This document shows, piece by piece, positions 1 through 7,106 of a stretch of 21,895 nucleotides of DNA. The first letter of the stretch is position 1. The number at the start of each line of letters is the position of its first letter. Under the pieces are notes generated by a model. The model did no database searches. It was not told the DNA's origin and saw only the letters and a list, made by a program, of their open reading frames with translations. Made by a program: the position numbers and the translations under genes. The stretch lies in NCBI GenBank assembly GCA_945291235.1, contig CALYQY010000036.1:1-21895 (forward strand). The letters are read 5' to 3'. This stretch comes from an uncultured Gilliamella sp. GTDB lineage: Bacteria > Pseudomonadota > Gammaproteobacteria > Enterobacterales > Enterobacteriaceae.

Positions 1-1
1 T

Positions 2-73
2 TTATTTCAAACCAAAATTTACGGCCCAGCAAGTCAAGTTGTGCCTGAATTTATTGAAAAATTTATTGTTTAA
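2..73 (+). CDS. 3' end of a LysR-family transcriptional regulator (partial)
   Basis: An open frame enters from the left edge and stops at TAA 71-73, giving 23 residues that end in YGPASQVVPEFIEKFIV. A YGP...VPEF(I)xF ending is typical of the last strand and helix of the LysR substrate-binding domain, so this is probably the C-terminus of a LysR-type activator or repressor. Only the tail is present, so the effector and target genes cannot be named. The base after the stop begins the accessory region. A chance open frame is possible at this length, but the motif makes it unlikely. Confidence 0.55.
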   Translation, partial: LFQTKIYGPASQVVPEFIEKFIV

Positions 74-100
74 TTTGATTGTCGATTTTGGCCATCGTTA

Positions 101-286
101 TTAGTTCCTAAACACTTCTCTCAAATGCCATTCAACAAACCGATCATGTAATTGATCTTCCTTCGATCTAGGTTGCTTAATATCTTTTCCGTCAAAATCC
201 TAAAATAGTCTCTCGACAATTTGATTACCGTTAATACCATTTGATATTTTAATTTTTAAACTACTATCAAGCCCTATTGCGCTCAT
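101..286 (-). pseudogene. small gene broken by an amber codon, LHDRFV tail
   Basis: From ATG 284-286 the frame reads MSAIGLDSSLKIKISN and onward, meets one TAG at 200-202 (codon 29), and continues in the same frame to TAA 101-103. The region after the amber reads DFDGKDIKQPRSKEDQLHDR followed by FVEWHLREVFRN. This tail closely matches the C-terminus of the frame at 626-826 (KDIKRVRLKGDHLHDRFVQW then HFREEFWE). The stretch is therefore more likely one gene with a nonsense mutation than chance. I do not recognise the family. The LHDRF core resembles a short active-site-like motif, but nothing else supports an enzyme call. It may be only the end of a longer lost gene. Confidence 0.5.
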
Positions 287-337
287 TCACATAATGCAGA
301 AATTGATATAAACGGATTAAAAAAATCTAACTATGCT

Positions 338-577
338 CTAAGCTAATTCCCATGGTAAATCTCGCCGATTATTTACGGGTTTTAATACACCTTCATTTCT
401 CAATGATTGTGCTGCCCAGCGAACATCATATTGCCAAGTATAAAGTTTATCGCCAGAATTCTTTAAATCAGTTTCATAACATTCCCAAATATATTTACTC
501 ACCTCCCTTGGCCATCCTTTTCCTCCTAAATGATTTAATGCCTCAATAATCCAATCTTTCATTATTACTCTGTCCAT
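338..577 (-). CDS. small winged-helix-like protein, unknown function
   Basis: This is an intact frame of about 79 residues. The ATG at 575-577 is preferred over 581-583 because a TAAAGG ribosome-binding site lies about 7 bases before it. The protein has the layout of a compact winged helix: a first helix (MKDWIIEALNHLGG), a tryptophan-rich middle (WPREVSKYIWECY, WQYDVRWAAQSLRNEGVL) and a basic tail ending in LPWELA. RWAAQxLRxEG...W.L resembles the N-terminal winged-helix (Mrr_N-type) domain of restriction-like proteins, where it binds DNA. No catalytic domain is attached. It sits between the two related LHDRFV fragments, which suggests the three were once part of a duplicated module. The function is unknown and the fold is inferred from pattern only. 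Confidence 0.5.
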   Translation of the reverse strand: MDRVIMKDWIIEALNHLGGKGWPREVSKYIWECYETDLKNSGDKLYTWQYDVRWAAQSLRNEGVLKPVNNRRDLPWELA

Positions 578-625
578 AATCATACCTTTACATAATAAAT
601 ATTTAATAGAATTATTAAATTTTCT

Positions 626-826
626 CTATTCCCAAAACTCTTCCCTAAAATGCCATTGAACAAACCGATCATGCAAATGATCTCCTTTTAATCTTACTCG
701 CTTAATATCTTTGTATATAATTTGATAAGACATACAGAAGTAATAAAGGTTTATGTGGTGCTCGCTGTTCGCCTTTTTTCCAAATAGTGATATCAATGAT
801 TTTTTTTGTAATTGTTTGCAATCCAT
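626..826 (-). CDS. 66-residue protein with LHDRFVQWHFRE tail, possible gene remnant
   Basis: The frame runs from ATG 824-826 to a stop at 626-628. Its last 30 residues (from KDIKRVRLKG to FREEFWE) repeat the tail encoded at 101-200, and the DNA of the two tails is also alike, so this is a paralogous or duplicated 3' end. The N-terminal 35 residues do not match the other copy. No clear ribosome-binding site precedes the ATG. A consensus CRP site lies about 60-75 bases upstream (884-899), which could have driven it. The mismatch of the front halves suggests a truncated or recombined gene, so it may not be functional. The family is not recognised. Confidence 0.35.
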   Translation of the reverse strand: MDCKQLQKKSLISLFGKKANSEHHINLYYFCMSYQIIYKDIKRVRLKGDHLHDRFVQWHFREEFWE

Positions 827-883
827 TATTTTTAATAAATTAATATAAAGAATTGGAGATTATTATAAAGATAAAATTATTTT

Positions 884-899
884 TGTGATCTAGTTCACA
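884..899. promoter_or_regulatory. CRP-type binding site
   Basis: TGTGA-N6-TCACA with both half-sites perfect and the spacer TCTAGT, one base from the ideal palindrome. It lies upstream of the leftward frame at 626-826. The flanking 827-1059 is AT-rich and shows nothing else I can name. Confidence 0.55.
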
Positions 900-1059
900 A
901 AAATATGAAACATACTGTAAAAAATTAGGTTATTACAGAAAAATTGAGAATATTTACTTCAAAATCGTATTTGATAAAAAGCCAGCAATAGCTAGCTTTA
1001 TGTTTGGATAATGAATTAGATTACAAAGCTTGTTAATTCCATATTATTCTTACAGAACG

Positions 1060-1589
1060 TTAATATAACAGGTCTAAAACATTACTGTGTAAAGTATCGC
1101 CGTGTATAATTTCAGGAGGTGGTATTTGTTTTGTTCGCAGATTGAATCAATGTATTGGTAATAGCGAATATTATTTTTATCCGAAAAGTTTTCAAATATT
1201 TCATCGGATAACCTGGCATCAGAGGTTGTGATATGGTAGTATATTTCATGTAATTTTAAATTTTTATCAAATGTCCAAGATAGATCTCGCCTCCACGTTA
1301 TTTCGGATAATTATAGTCTTTATAGAGAGATATATACATACTTTCATTGGGATATACTTCTATGAAACAGCCTTATATCAATTTTTTCTCAATGCTAGCT
1401 AAGTCTTCACCAATATAAAATTGTTAGCCTTCGAAGGAGATCCAACAAATGGGGTCTTTATCAATATCGACATGTTTAGTGGGATTTATTTTATTATCTT
1501 CATTACACGAAAATAGTAGCATGAATAATAAGAACAGGCTGAACTTCTTTTTCCCTTTTAATTTAAATTTACTTCCGCAATATTCCCAT
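1060..1589 (-). pseudogene. decayed lipoprotein gene (possible T6SS-immunity-type lipoprotein)
   Basis: A broken leftward gene can be pieced together from ATG 1587-1589. The start frame MGILRK shifts into a frame reading KFKLKGKKKFSLFLLFMLLF followed by SCNEDNK. This is a basic N-terminus, a hydrophobic stretch and a lipobox (LFSC), so it was a lipoprotein. It continues NPTKHVDIDKDPICWISFEG, meets TAA, resumes as QFYIGEDLASIEKK, and is broken again before EVYPNESMYISLYKDYNYPK. It then runs through WRRDLSWTFDKN and RYYQYIDSICEQ, shifts frame, and ends IPPPEIIHGDTLHSNVLDLL with a stop at 1060-1062. At least four disruptions are visible. The short lipoprotein with an ICW strand recalls the small periplasmic lipoproteins annotated as putative T6SS immunity proteins, but that is a loose resemblance. 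Confidence 0.5.
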
Positions 1590-1682
1590 ATTTATTTTAA
1601 ATTTTGTCTTTTAGAACATATATTCTAATTATCATGTGTGTCGAAAATTATTGTTTTTTGAAACAACATATTTATAAATTTT

Positions 1683-2349
1683 TCAATTCCTGCAATCCTC
1701 TGTTATTGCTGATTCCTCAATCTTTTTTATAGGATATTCCAAAACATTGTAAAATAAATAAAACGTTTTATTAGGTAAGACAATTTCATGCGTAATACAC
1801 ACCATAATCATTTACCAGAGCTATTCGATTTACATATTTAAAACAATTAGGTCGACATAACCATGAGTCATACTACTTCCCAATATTATATTACGATCAT
1901 AGATATGAATGTTATGTGCGTACCTTTGATCATTCTCAACTGAAAGTTCAAACATGGGGAGATTATTAACAACGGGTTTTAATTTATCATTTTGTTTAAC
2001 GTAGAGATTAATATATTCTGCGCTATAAGGAGAGGAAGTTGATCTGATTCTATATTGAATACGAACACTAAAAGTCAAAGTTTAAGGATTAAGTTGATAA
2101 CGATCTGTATCAATTTCAAAATCAACTAATTCTTTGGCATAACTTTTAAGTGCATTAAGTTGCCAACTATGTAGTAAGGGTAAAACGACAATAGATTTGC
2201 TTTCATCTGCTGGTCAAACTTTGCAAATTGTTATCACGAGAATGGTGTCGTTCATTGAGCAATATATCAATCCATTTTTTACCATCTTCGTGACTAACAA
2301 TAGGTAAACATAATAGTGTTAATGACAATGAATTTTTTAAAACAATCAT
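1683..2349 (-). pseudogene. decayed gene for an exported protein, unknown family
   Basis: From ATG 2347-2349 the frame starts MIVLKNSLSLTLLCLPIVSH, a signal-peptide-like segment, and continues EDGKKWIDILLNERHHSRDN. A frameshift near 2210 leads to SKSIVVLPLLHSWQLNALKS and on to DFEIDTDRYQLNP, where TAA at 2082-2084 interrupts the frame. The same frame then continues uninterrupted as TLTFSVRIQYRIRSTSSPYS down to VDLIVLNM. After a further shift near 1830 a reading HEIVLPNKTFYLFYNVLEYP ends at TGA 1683-1685. The long codon-like runs joined by three lesions argue for one dead gene of roughly 220 codons. I do not recognise the family. Its neighbour at 1060-1589 was also exported and is also dead. 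Confidence 0.5.
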
Positions 2350-2522
2350 TTGATTATACTTTTATAAGCCTTTTCTATTGGGATTAGAATTTATATTTTA
2401 TTAATATAGTTATTTTTATTTTAACGTGAGGATTGTTTTAAATTTCAGGTCAATAAACATGTTGATATCATCGATATTAATAACGATTTTTTAAAATTTT
2501 TAATTTGCTGGAATTTCAGACA

Positions 2523-2554
2523 CAAAAAAAACAGCTTTCGCTGGTGTTTTTTTT
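2523..2554 (-). terminator. probable original tRNA-Phe terminator, now stranded outside the island
   Basis: Read leftward, the stem CAGC-GAAA-GCTG (2532-2543) is followed by eight T residues. An A-rich run precedes it, so it could also work rightward (T-run 2547-2554). It lies immediately beyond the 3' tRNA-Phe copy at 2557-2583, which is where a tRNA terminator would sit if the island were removed. Confidence 0.6.
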
Positions 2555-2556
2555 GG

Positions 2557-2583
2557 GAATTGGTGCTCGGACGCGGAATTGAA
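2557..2583 (-). repeat. attachment-site repeat: 3' end of tRNA-Phe duplicated (att)
   Basis: This 27-base segment matches 7509-7535, the 3' end of tRNA-Phe plus five flanking bases, at 25 of 27 positions and in the same orientation. It covers CCA, the acceptor strand and part of the T arm. The two differences (2567 and 2580) are both C-to-T on the plus strand. Direct duplication of a tRNA 3' end is the classic footprint of a tyrosine-recombinase island. The similarity ends sharply after 2583. Confidence 0.8.
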
Positions 2584-2676
2584 GAGCCTTTTGTAAGCCT
2601 TGGTTTATTAGGGTTGAATATTTGAGGTAGGTAGATATATTCAAGGTTATATCCATTTACATTTAATTTAAAATGA

Positions 2677-2698
2677 CTGTATAATAATACAGTATAAT
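2677..2698 (+). promoter_or_regulatory. LexA-type SOS box overlapping a -10 TATAAT
   Basis: CTGT (2677-2680), N8 ATAATAAT, ACAG (2689-2692) fits the gammaproteobacterial LexA consensus CTGT-N8-ACAG with an AT-only spacer. The outer bases extend the palindrome to ACTGT...ACAGT. A perfect TATAAT (2693-2698) follows directly and points toward ietA, 180 bases away. LexA bound here would block that promoter. No convincing -35 is visible. The leader between the box and ietA contains a weak AT-rich hairpin (2722-2729 with 2740-2747) and only a 12-codon frame. Confidence 0.6.
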
Positions 2699-2836
2699 GA
2701 TGTATTTAATTCAAATAAACAATAATCATATAAAGTAAAATGATTATCTTATAGCTCTCATTTTTTACTTTTCTTCTTGTATAACACAATTTATAAATAT
2801 AATTTTGTCCCAAAATTATATTTTTTGTCCTAACTG

Positions 2837-2845
2837 TGGTATACT
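2837..2845 (+). promoter_or_regulatory. extended -10 promoter of ietAS
   Basis: TGGTATACT is an extended -10 (TGn followed by TATACT at 2840-2845). It sits about 33 bases before the chosen GTG of ietA. The -35 region is poor, which is usual for extended -10 promoters. This would give a second start site closer to the gene than the LexA-linked one. Confidence 0.45.
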
Positions 2846-2878
2846 AAATTTAAATGAACATATCCTTAGGTGATTTTT

Positions 2879-3937
2879 GTGAAAAAAAAGAATGTGTTAA
2901 ATTTGATTAAATATCATGTTGAACGAAATGAAAGTGCTTTTAGAGATGAAGCTATTGAAATTGCCCGGCGTTTTGATGCTATTGGCGATCATCAATTAGC
3001 TGAATATATTATGGGATTTATTGCTGAATCAAATCTTTATATTCCTCAAGCAAGTGAATTTGAAAGTGATTTTTTAAAATCGATAAATGTAAAGGTAGTA
3101 GATCCACTAAATTTGCCAATTGAAACTACTGATAATATTAAAGGAGTGATTAACGCTGTTAATCACAAAATAGGGATAACCAAATTCTTATTTGAAGGAT
3201 TCCCTGGTACAGGTAAAACTGAAGCAGCAAAACATGTTGCAAGACTACTTAAACGATCACTGTTTTATGTAGATTTTGATAATTTAATTGATAGCAAGTT
3301 AGGGCAAACAAATAAAAACATAGCCCAAGTGTTTAGTGAAATCAATAAAATACCTTTTCCAGAAAAAACAGTAGTTTTATTTGATGAGATTGACGTTATA
3401 GCATTAGATAGGGTTAATAGCAACGATGTTCGAGAAATGGGTCGTGTAACATCTGCAATTTTGAGAGAGTTGGACAGATTAAATGATTTAAATAAAGATA
3501 TTGTAATCATTGCTACCACAAACTTATATAAGAATTTTGATAAGGCTCTTTCTAGACGCTTTGATGCTATTATTAATTTTAATCAATATAGTAAAGAAGA
3601 TTTAGTTGAAGTGGCTGAATTTTACTTTTCATCTTTCTCAAAAAATTTTAAGAATGTGTCTAAAGATGCTAGATTACTGAAAAAAGTTTTAAATATATCA
3701 AATCAATTACCATATCCTGGTGAACTAAAAAATATTATTAAAACTTCTTTAGCATTTAGTGATGTAAATAATGGTTATGACTATTTGAGAAGATTATACA
3801 ATAATATAATAGGGAACCTTGAACATACTAGTTTAGAAGAATTACACATTTTAGGATTTACCGTAAGAGAGATAGAAAAACTTAAAGGTGAACCTAAAAG
3901 CACAATAGCTAGAAAATTGAATGAAGGAAATAAGTAA
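2879..3937 (+). CDS. ietA: AAA+ ATPase, IetA-like (antitoxin/defence partner of the downstream protease)
   Basis: This is a cytoplasmic AAA+ ATPase of 352 residues. An N-terminal helical region (1-95) precedes a classic AAA core: Walker A GFPGTGKT at residues 107-114, Walker B VVLFDEID with D169/E170, sensor-1 asparagine N215 in ATTN, and tandem arginines R226/R227 in ALSRRFD (likely arginine finger). The last 35 residues contain GFTVREIEKLKGEPKSTIAR, which reads like a helix-turn-helix. GTG 2879 is preferred because AGG at 2868-2870 is 8 bases before it; GTG 2870 has no ribosome-binding site. The stop overlaps the protease start by one base (TAATG), so the two genes are translationally coupled. 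In the ietA-ietS pair of Agrobacterium Ti plasmids the AAA ATPase is the antitoxin and the protease the toxin; related pairs are catalogued as the Gao_Iet anti-phage system. The match is by architecture and gene order, not alignment. Confidence 0.75.
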   Translation: MKKKNVLNLIKYHVERNESAFRDEAIEIARRFDAIGDHQLAEYIMGFIAESNLYIPQASEFESDFLKSINVKVVDPLNLPIETTDNIKGVINAVNHKIGITKFLFEGFPGTGKTEAAKHVARLLKRSLFYVDFDNLIDSKLGQTNKNIAQVFSEINKIPFPEKTVVLFDEIDVIALDRVNSNDVREMGRVTSAILRELDRLNDLNKDIVIIATTNLYKNFDKALSRRFDAIINFNQYSKEDLVEVAEFYFSSFSKNFKNVSKDARLLKKVLNISNQLPYPGELKNIIKTSLAFSDVNNGYDYLRRLYNNIIGNLEHTSLEELHILGFTVREIEKLKGEPKSTIARKLNEGNK

Positions 3938-6171
3938 TGGCAAATAATGTTTTAGAATTAAAAGGAAATCGATTTGTTCAAGCATCTAGAGAATCTAAAC
4001 CCAAAGTCATTCCTAATATGAATGGGCACAATGTTGTTACTAGTGAGCATGTGCATAATTTACAAACCAAAATGGAGCAAATTAAAAATTTTTGGTTGAA
4101 TGAATCCAAACCATTTGACGGTATTTTAATTTGTGTTTGTTATAATAAGATTGCAGCAAAAAGTAATAGAATAGGAGGGCTGTTTAGAGGGAAAGATTCA
4201 AACTATGCTGTAGTGGGAGCTAAATTTAATGAAAATAAAACTAAGCATATTATTACTTATTTTTTAGATATAAATGATTTAAATAAAAGTGTTATTTTAC
4301 TTGATAAAACAAAAATTGTTTTAGATAAATTCTTTTCAGGAAAAATAGATCAAGTTACTTTCAAGGATCATAAAAGTATAAATAGTATTCCTTTTAAAGG
4401 ACTTGGTATAAGTAAATCTCTATTTAAGCAAGTTATAGCTGATATTTCTTATATTGATGATTTTGAGATAGAGAACCCATCAGGAGAATCCGTACAAAGT
4501 ATTATTACTCTATATGATATAAAAATGGATACAAAAAAATTATTAAAAAAACTAGGTATCGATATTTTATCAAGTCGGATTTTAGATAATCAAACGATCT
4601 TTTTGGATAAGAATCAATCGGAGATCTTGTTTACAAAAGCTCCTTATCTTATTTCAATGGCTACAGCAGATTTATCCCAGTTATCACCAGAAGATTTTAT
4701 TCAACAATATAAACAAAATTTGCAATATATTCCAGAACCTACAATAGAACCAACTATTGGTGTAATTGACACATTATTTGATGAGCGAGTTTATTTTAGT
4801 AATTGGGTTGAATATCATGAAATAGTTAATGCGAATATTCCTAAAACACCTAATGATTATAGGCATGGTACTGCAATATCATCTATTATTGTAGACGGAC
4901 CAAGGCTTAATCCTTGGTTAGAGGACGGTTGTGGAAGATTTAAAGTACGTCACTTTGGTGTAACAATAGGTTCACAATTCTCTTCTTTTACTATTATAAA
5001 ACAAATTAAAGAAATAATAGCAAAAAATAAAGATATTAAAGTTTGGAATATTTCACTAGGTAGTGATCAAGAAATTAATGATAATTTTATATCCGCTGAA
5101 GCTTCTGTATTAGATCAAATTCAATATGAAAATGATGTCATTTTTGTTATTGCAGGAACAAATAAAACAAATGAAAATATCAATAGAATTGGTTCACCTG
5201 CCGATTCTATTAATAGTATGGTTGTAAACGCAGTAACAAAAAATGGACTGTCAACAAAATACTCTAGAAAAGGAATTGTTTTATCATTTTTTGCAAAACC
5301 AGATATAAGTTACTATGGTGGAAGTAGTGAACAATATATTCATGTATGTGATCACGTTGGAGTAACTAAAGTTGCGGGAACATCATTTGCAGCTCCTTGG
5401 ATTGCTCGGAAACTTTCCTATCTAATTGATATATTAGAGCTTAGCCGTGAGGTGGCTAAGGCCCTTATTATTGATGCCGCAAGAGGATGGAATAATGAAC
5501 CAACTTCCAAAGAAATAGCATTATATGGGCATGGTATAGTACCAATTAAAATTGATGATATTGTCAAAACAAAAGAGGATGAGATTAAATTTTTAGTTTC
5601 AGATGTAAGTGAAAAATGGAACACTTATAATTATAATTTTCCAACCCCAATGAATAAAGACGAGAAATATCCTTATATAGCTAAAGCAACAATGTGTTAC
5701 TTTCCTAAATGTAATAGAACTCAGGGAGTGGATTATACAAATACTGAATTAAATTTACATTTTGGAAGAATAAAAAATAATGGCAAAATTTATGATATTA
5801 ATGGGGATAAACAAAACCAGGATATAGATACAGAAAGAAACTATTTATTAGAGTCTGATGCTCGAAGTAATTTCCGAAAATGGGATAATGTTAAATATAT
5901 AGCCGAAACAGCTAAAAATAATAAACCTAAAAAATCTTATAAAAATAAAAACTGGGGTATGGAAATTAAAACAAATAATCGCTTAAATCCCAAAGATGGA
6001 GAAGGTGTTCGTTTTGGAGTTGTTGTAACATTAAAAGAAATTAATGGTAAAAATAGAATTGATGAGTTTATTAGAAGCTGCCATTTAAGTGGTTGGTTAG
6101 TAAATGCAATTGATGTAAATGCCAAAGTTAATATTTATCAAAATATGAATGAAGAGATTGAATTTGATTAG
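3937..6171 (+). CDS. ietS: subtilisin-like (S8) serine protease, IetS-like
   Basis: This 744-residue protein lacks a signal peptide, so it probably acts in the cytoplasm. An uncharacterised N-terminal region (1-270) leads to an S8 peptidase domain with the full catalytic set: D278 in IGVIDTLFD, H310 in YRHGTAIS, oxyanion N409 in IAGTNKT and S483 in GTSFAAPW. A C-terminal domain of about 240 residues (505-744), probably beta-rich, follows with no motif I recognise. Ordinary subtilases are secreted and have a short propeptide. The large flanking domains, lack of export signal and coupling to an AAA ATPase fit the IetS family, where protease activity is toxic unless restrained by IetA and which protects against phage in the Gao_Iet system. 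AAGGAA about 8 bases upstream serves the ATG. The gene is intact and all catalytic residues are present, in contrast to the decayed genes around it. Confidence 0.75.
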   Translation: MANNVLELKGNRFVQASRESKPKVIPNMNGHNVVTSEHVHNLQTKMEQIKNFWLNESKPFDGILICVCYNKIAAKSNRIGGLFRGKDSNYAVVGAKFNENKTKHIITYFLDINDLNKSVILLDKTKIVLDKFFSGKIDQVTFKDHKSINSIPFKGLGISKSLFKQVIADISYIDDFEIENPSGESVQSIITLYDIKMDTKKLLKKLGIDILSSRILDNQTIFLDKNQSEILFTKAPYLISMATADLSQLSPEDFIQQYKQNLQYIPEPTIEPTIGVIDTLFDERVYFSNWVEYHEIVNANIPKTPNDYRHGTAISSIIVDGPRLNPWLEDGCGRFKVRHFGVTIGSQFSSFTIIKQIKEIIAKNKDIKVWNISLGSDQEINDNFISAEASVLDQIQYENDVIFVIAGTNKTNENINRIGSPADSINSMVVNAVTKNGLSTKYSRKGIVLSFFAKPDISYYGGSSEQYIHVCDHVGVTKVAGTSFAAPWIARKLSYLIDILELSREVAKALIIDAARGWNNEPTSKEIALYGHGIVPIKIDDIVKTKEDEIKFLVSDVSEKWNTYNYNFPTPMNKDEKYPYIAKATMCYFPKCNRTQGVDYTNTELNLHFGRIKNNGKIYDINGDKQNQDIDTERNYLLESDARSNFRKWDNVKYIAETAKNNKPKKSYKNKNWGMEIKTNNRLNPKDGEGVRFGVVVTLKEINGKNRIDEFIRSCHLSGWLVNAIDVNAKVNIYQNMNEEIEFD

Positions 6172-6215
6172 ATTTTTGTGTAGTAGATCAAACTTAATCT
6201 GACAGACATTTATTA

Positions 6216-6255
6216 CTCATCGGACATGCATTTTGTAAAAATGAAGACCGATGAG
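6216..6255. repeat. long imperfect hairpin after ietS
   Basis: CTCATCGG (6216-6223) pairs perfectly with CCGATGAG (6248-6255). The loop holds a second stem, CATTTT with AAAATG around a GTA turn. No T-run follows on either strand, so it is not a standard intrinsic terminator. It lies 45 bases past the ietS stop and could slow polymerase or protect the mRNA 3' end. Confidence 0.5.
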
Positions 6256-6454
6256 AAAAATAAATTCTTCGATTACTTTTTCTTAACTAACCCTTTTGTC
6301 TCGTCTCACGTTTGCCATGATGTCTTTTCATAATAATATGCTTTTTCTCGATTATAAAAATCAAACCGTTATTCAATATCGTTCTTTATTTCACCAAATA
6401 GCGTGTAAATCTTAGGTCGAAATAAAATATCATAACATCTTGTTTTCATTGTGT

Positions 6455-6470
6455 TGTGAAATAGCTCACA
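6455..6470. promoter_or_regulatory. CRP-type binding site inside the island
   Basis: TGTGA-AATAGC-TCACA, with both half-sites perfect. No intact gene is next to it. A short leftward frame starts 6 bases away at ATG 6447-6449 (26 codons, then stops), so the site may be left from a lost gene. The rest of 6256-6562 is AT-rich and I see nothing else in it. Confidence 0.45.
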
Positions 6471-6562
6471 AAATTTTTACATAACAAAATAAAAGCAGTG
6501 CCAAAATACAAAAATTTAAATCATTAATGAATTCCCCTTATAAAGCTTTATAAAGGCAATAA

Positions 6563-7106
6563 CTAATCATTCAATATTTTTTTGAAATAGTAGAAATACA
6601 ATAACTCTTCAAGAACACTTTTCCCATTATAATCGAGACTATAACTTTTACCAGTATGATAGATATAATTACTAAAATAAGTTATGCTACTTTGCTTAAA
6701 GGCAATATCACGACCATACTTTTCGTAATCAAAGTGATTAGCTAAGTAACTAAGCTTTTTTAAAATTCAATAATCATTTTCTTCAATCCTGTATTAGCCT
6801 AAATCATATTTACTGTTGATATGGTATAAGCATTGAAAGCAATCTTAGCTACCTGTAGGTTAATTAAAATTGTAATTGAATAAACATTTCCAGCAATATT
6901 AATAATCCATTAATAAATTTACAATTTGTCATGACTCAATTCGTCTAGTTTACATGCTAAATGGTTTAGTTCATCTGGTCTGCTATATTTAGACATTTAA
7001 TCTGAAATGCCAGATAAAGATGATTAATAACAACTAAAAAGAAACCCTTCAAACTTAGCACTATCATACCAATTCGTTAAAAGTATTATTTTAGTTTTCT
7101 GATATT
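6563..7106 (-). pseudogene. ardA: decayed ardA antirestriction gene
   Basis: Joined leftward frames reproduce the ArdA pattern. KIILLTNWYDSAKFEGFLFS resembles the family's N-terminal TNxxxY strand and FxxF region. After two stops the same frame gives MSKYSRPDELNHLACKLDEL, matching the ELNxLAxxLxEL helix, then IINIAGN and NAYTISTVNMI. Further on it gives YLANHFDYEKYGRDIAFKQS, matching the conserved YFDYExYGRDxA block, and YIYHTGKSYSL. The stop is at 6563-6565. ArdA is a DNA-mimic protein of about 165-180 residues that inhibits type I restriction and helps mobile elements enter hosts. At least five in-frame stops or shifts are present and the front half is shortened, so no functional protein can be made. 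Identification rests on two motif blocks. Confidence 0.6.

Noticed and set aside
2722..2747. Hairpin ATAATCAT/ATGATTAT upstream of ietA as an attenuator
   Set aside because: The stem is entirely weak apart from one G-C pair, has no T-run and no leader peptide with a clear function.
2870..2878. GTG 2870 as the ietA start
   Set aside because: The only AGG ribosome-binding site overlaps this codon; GTG 2879 has the correct spacing from it.
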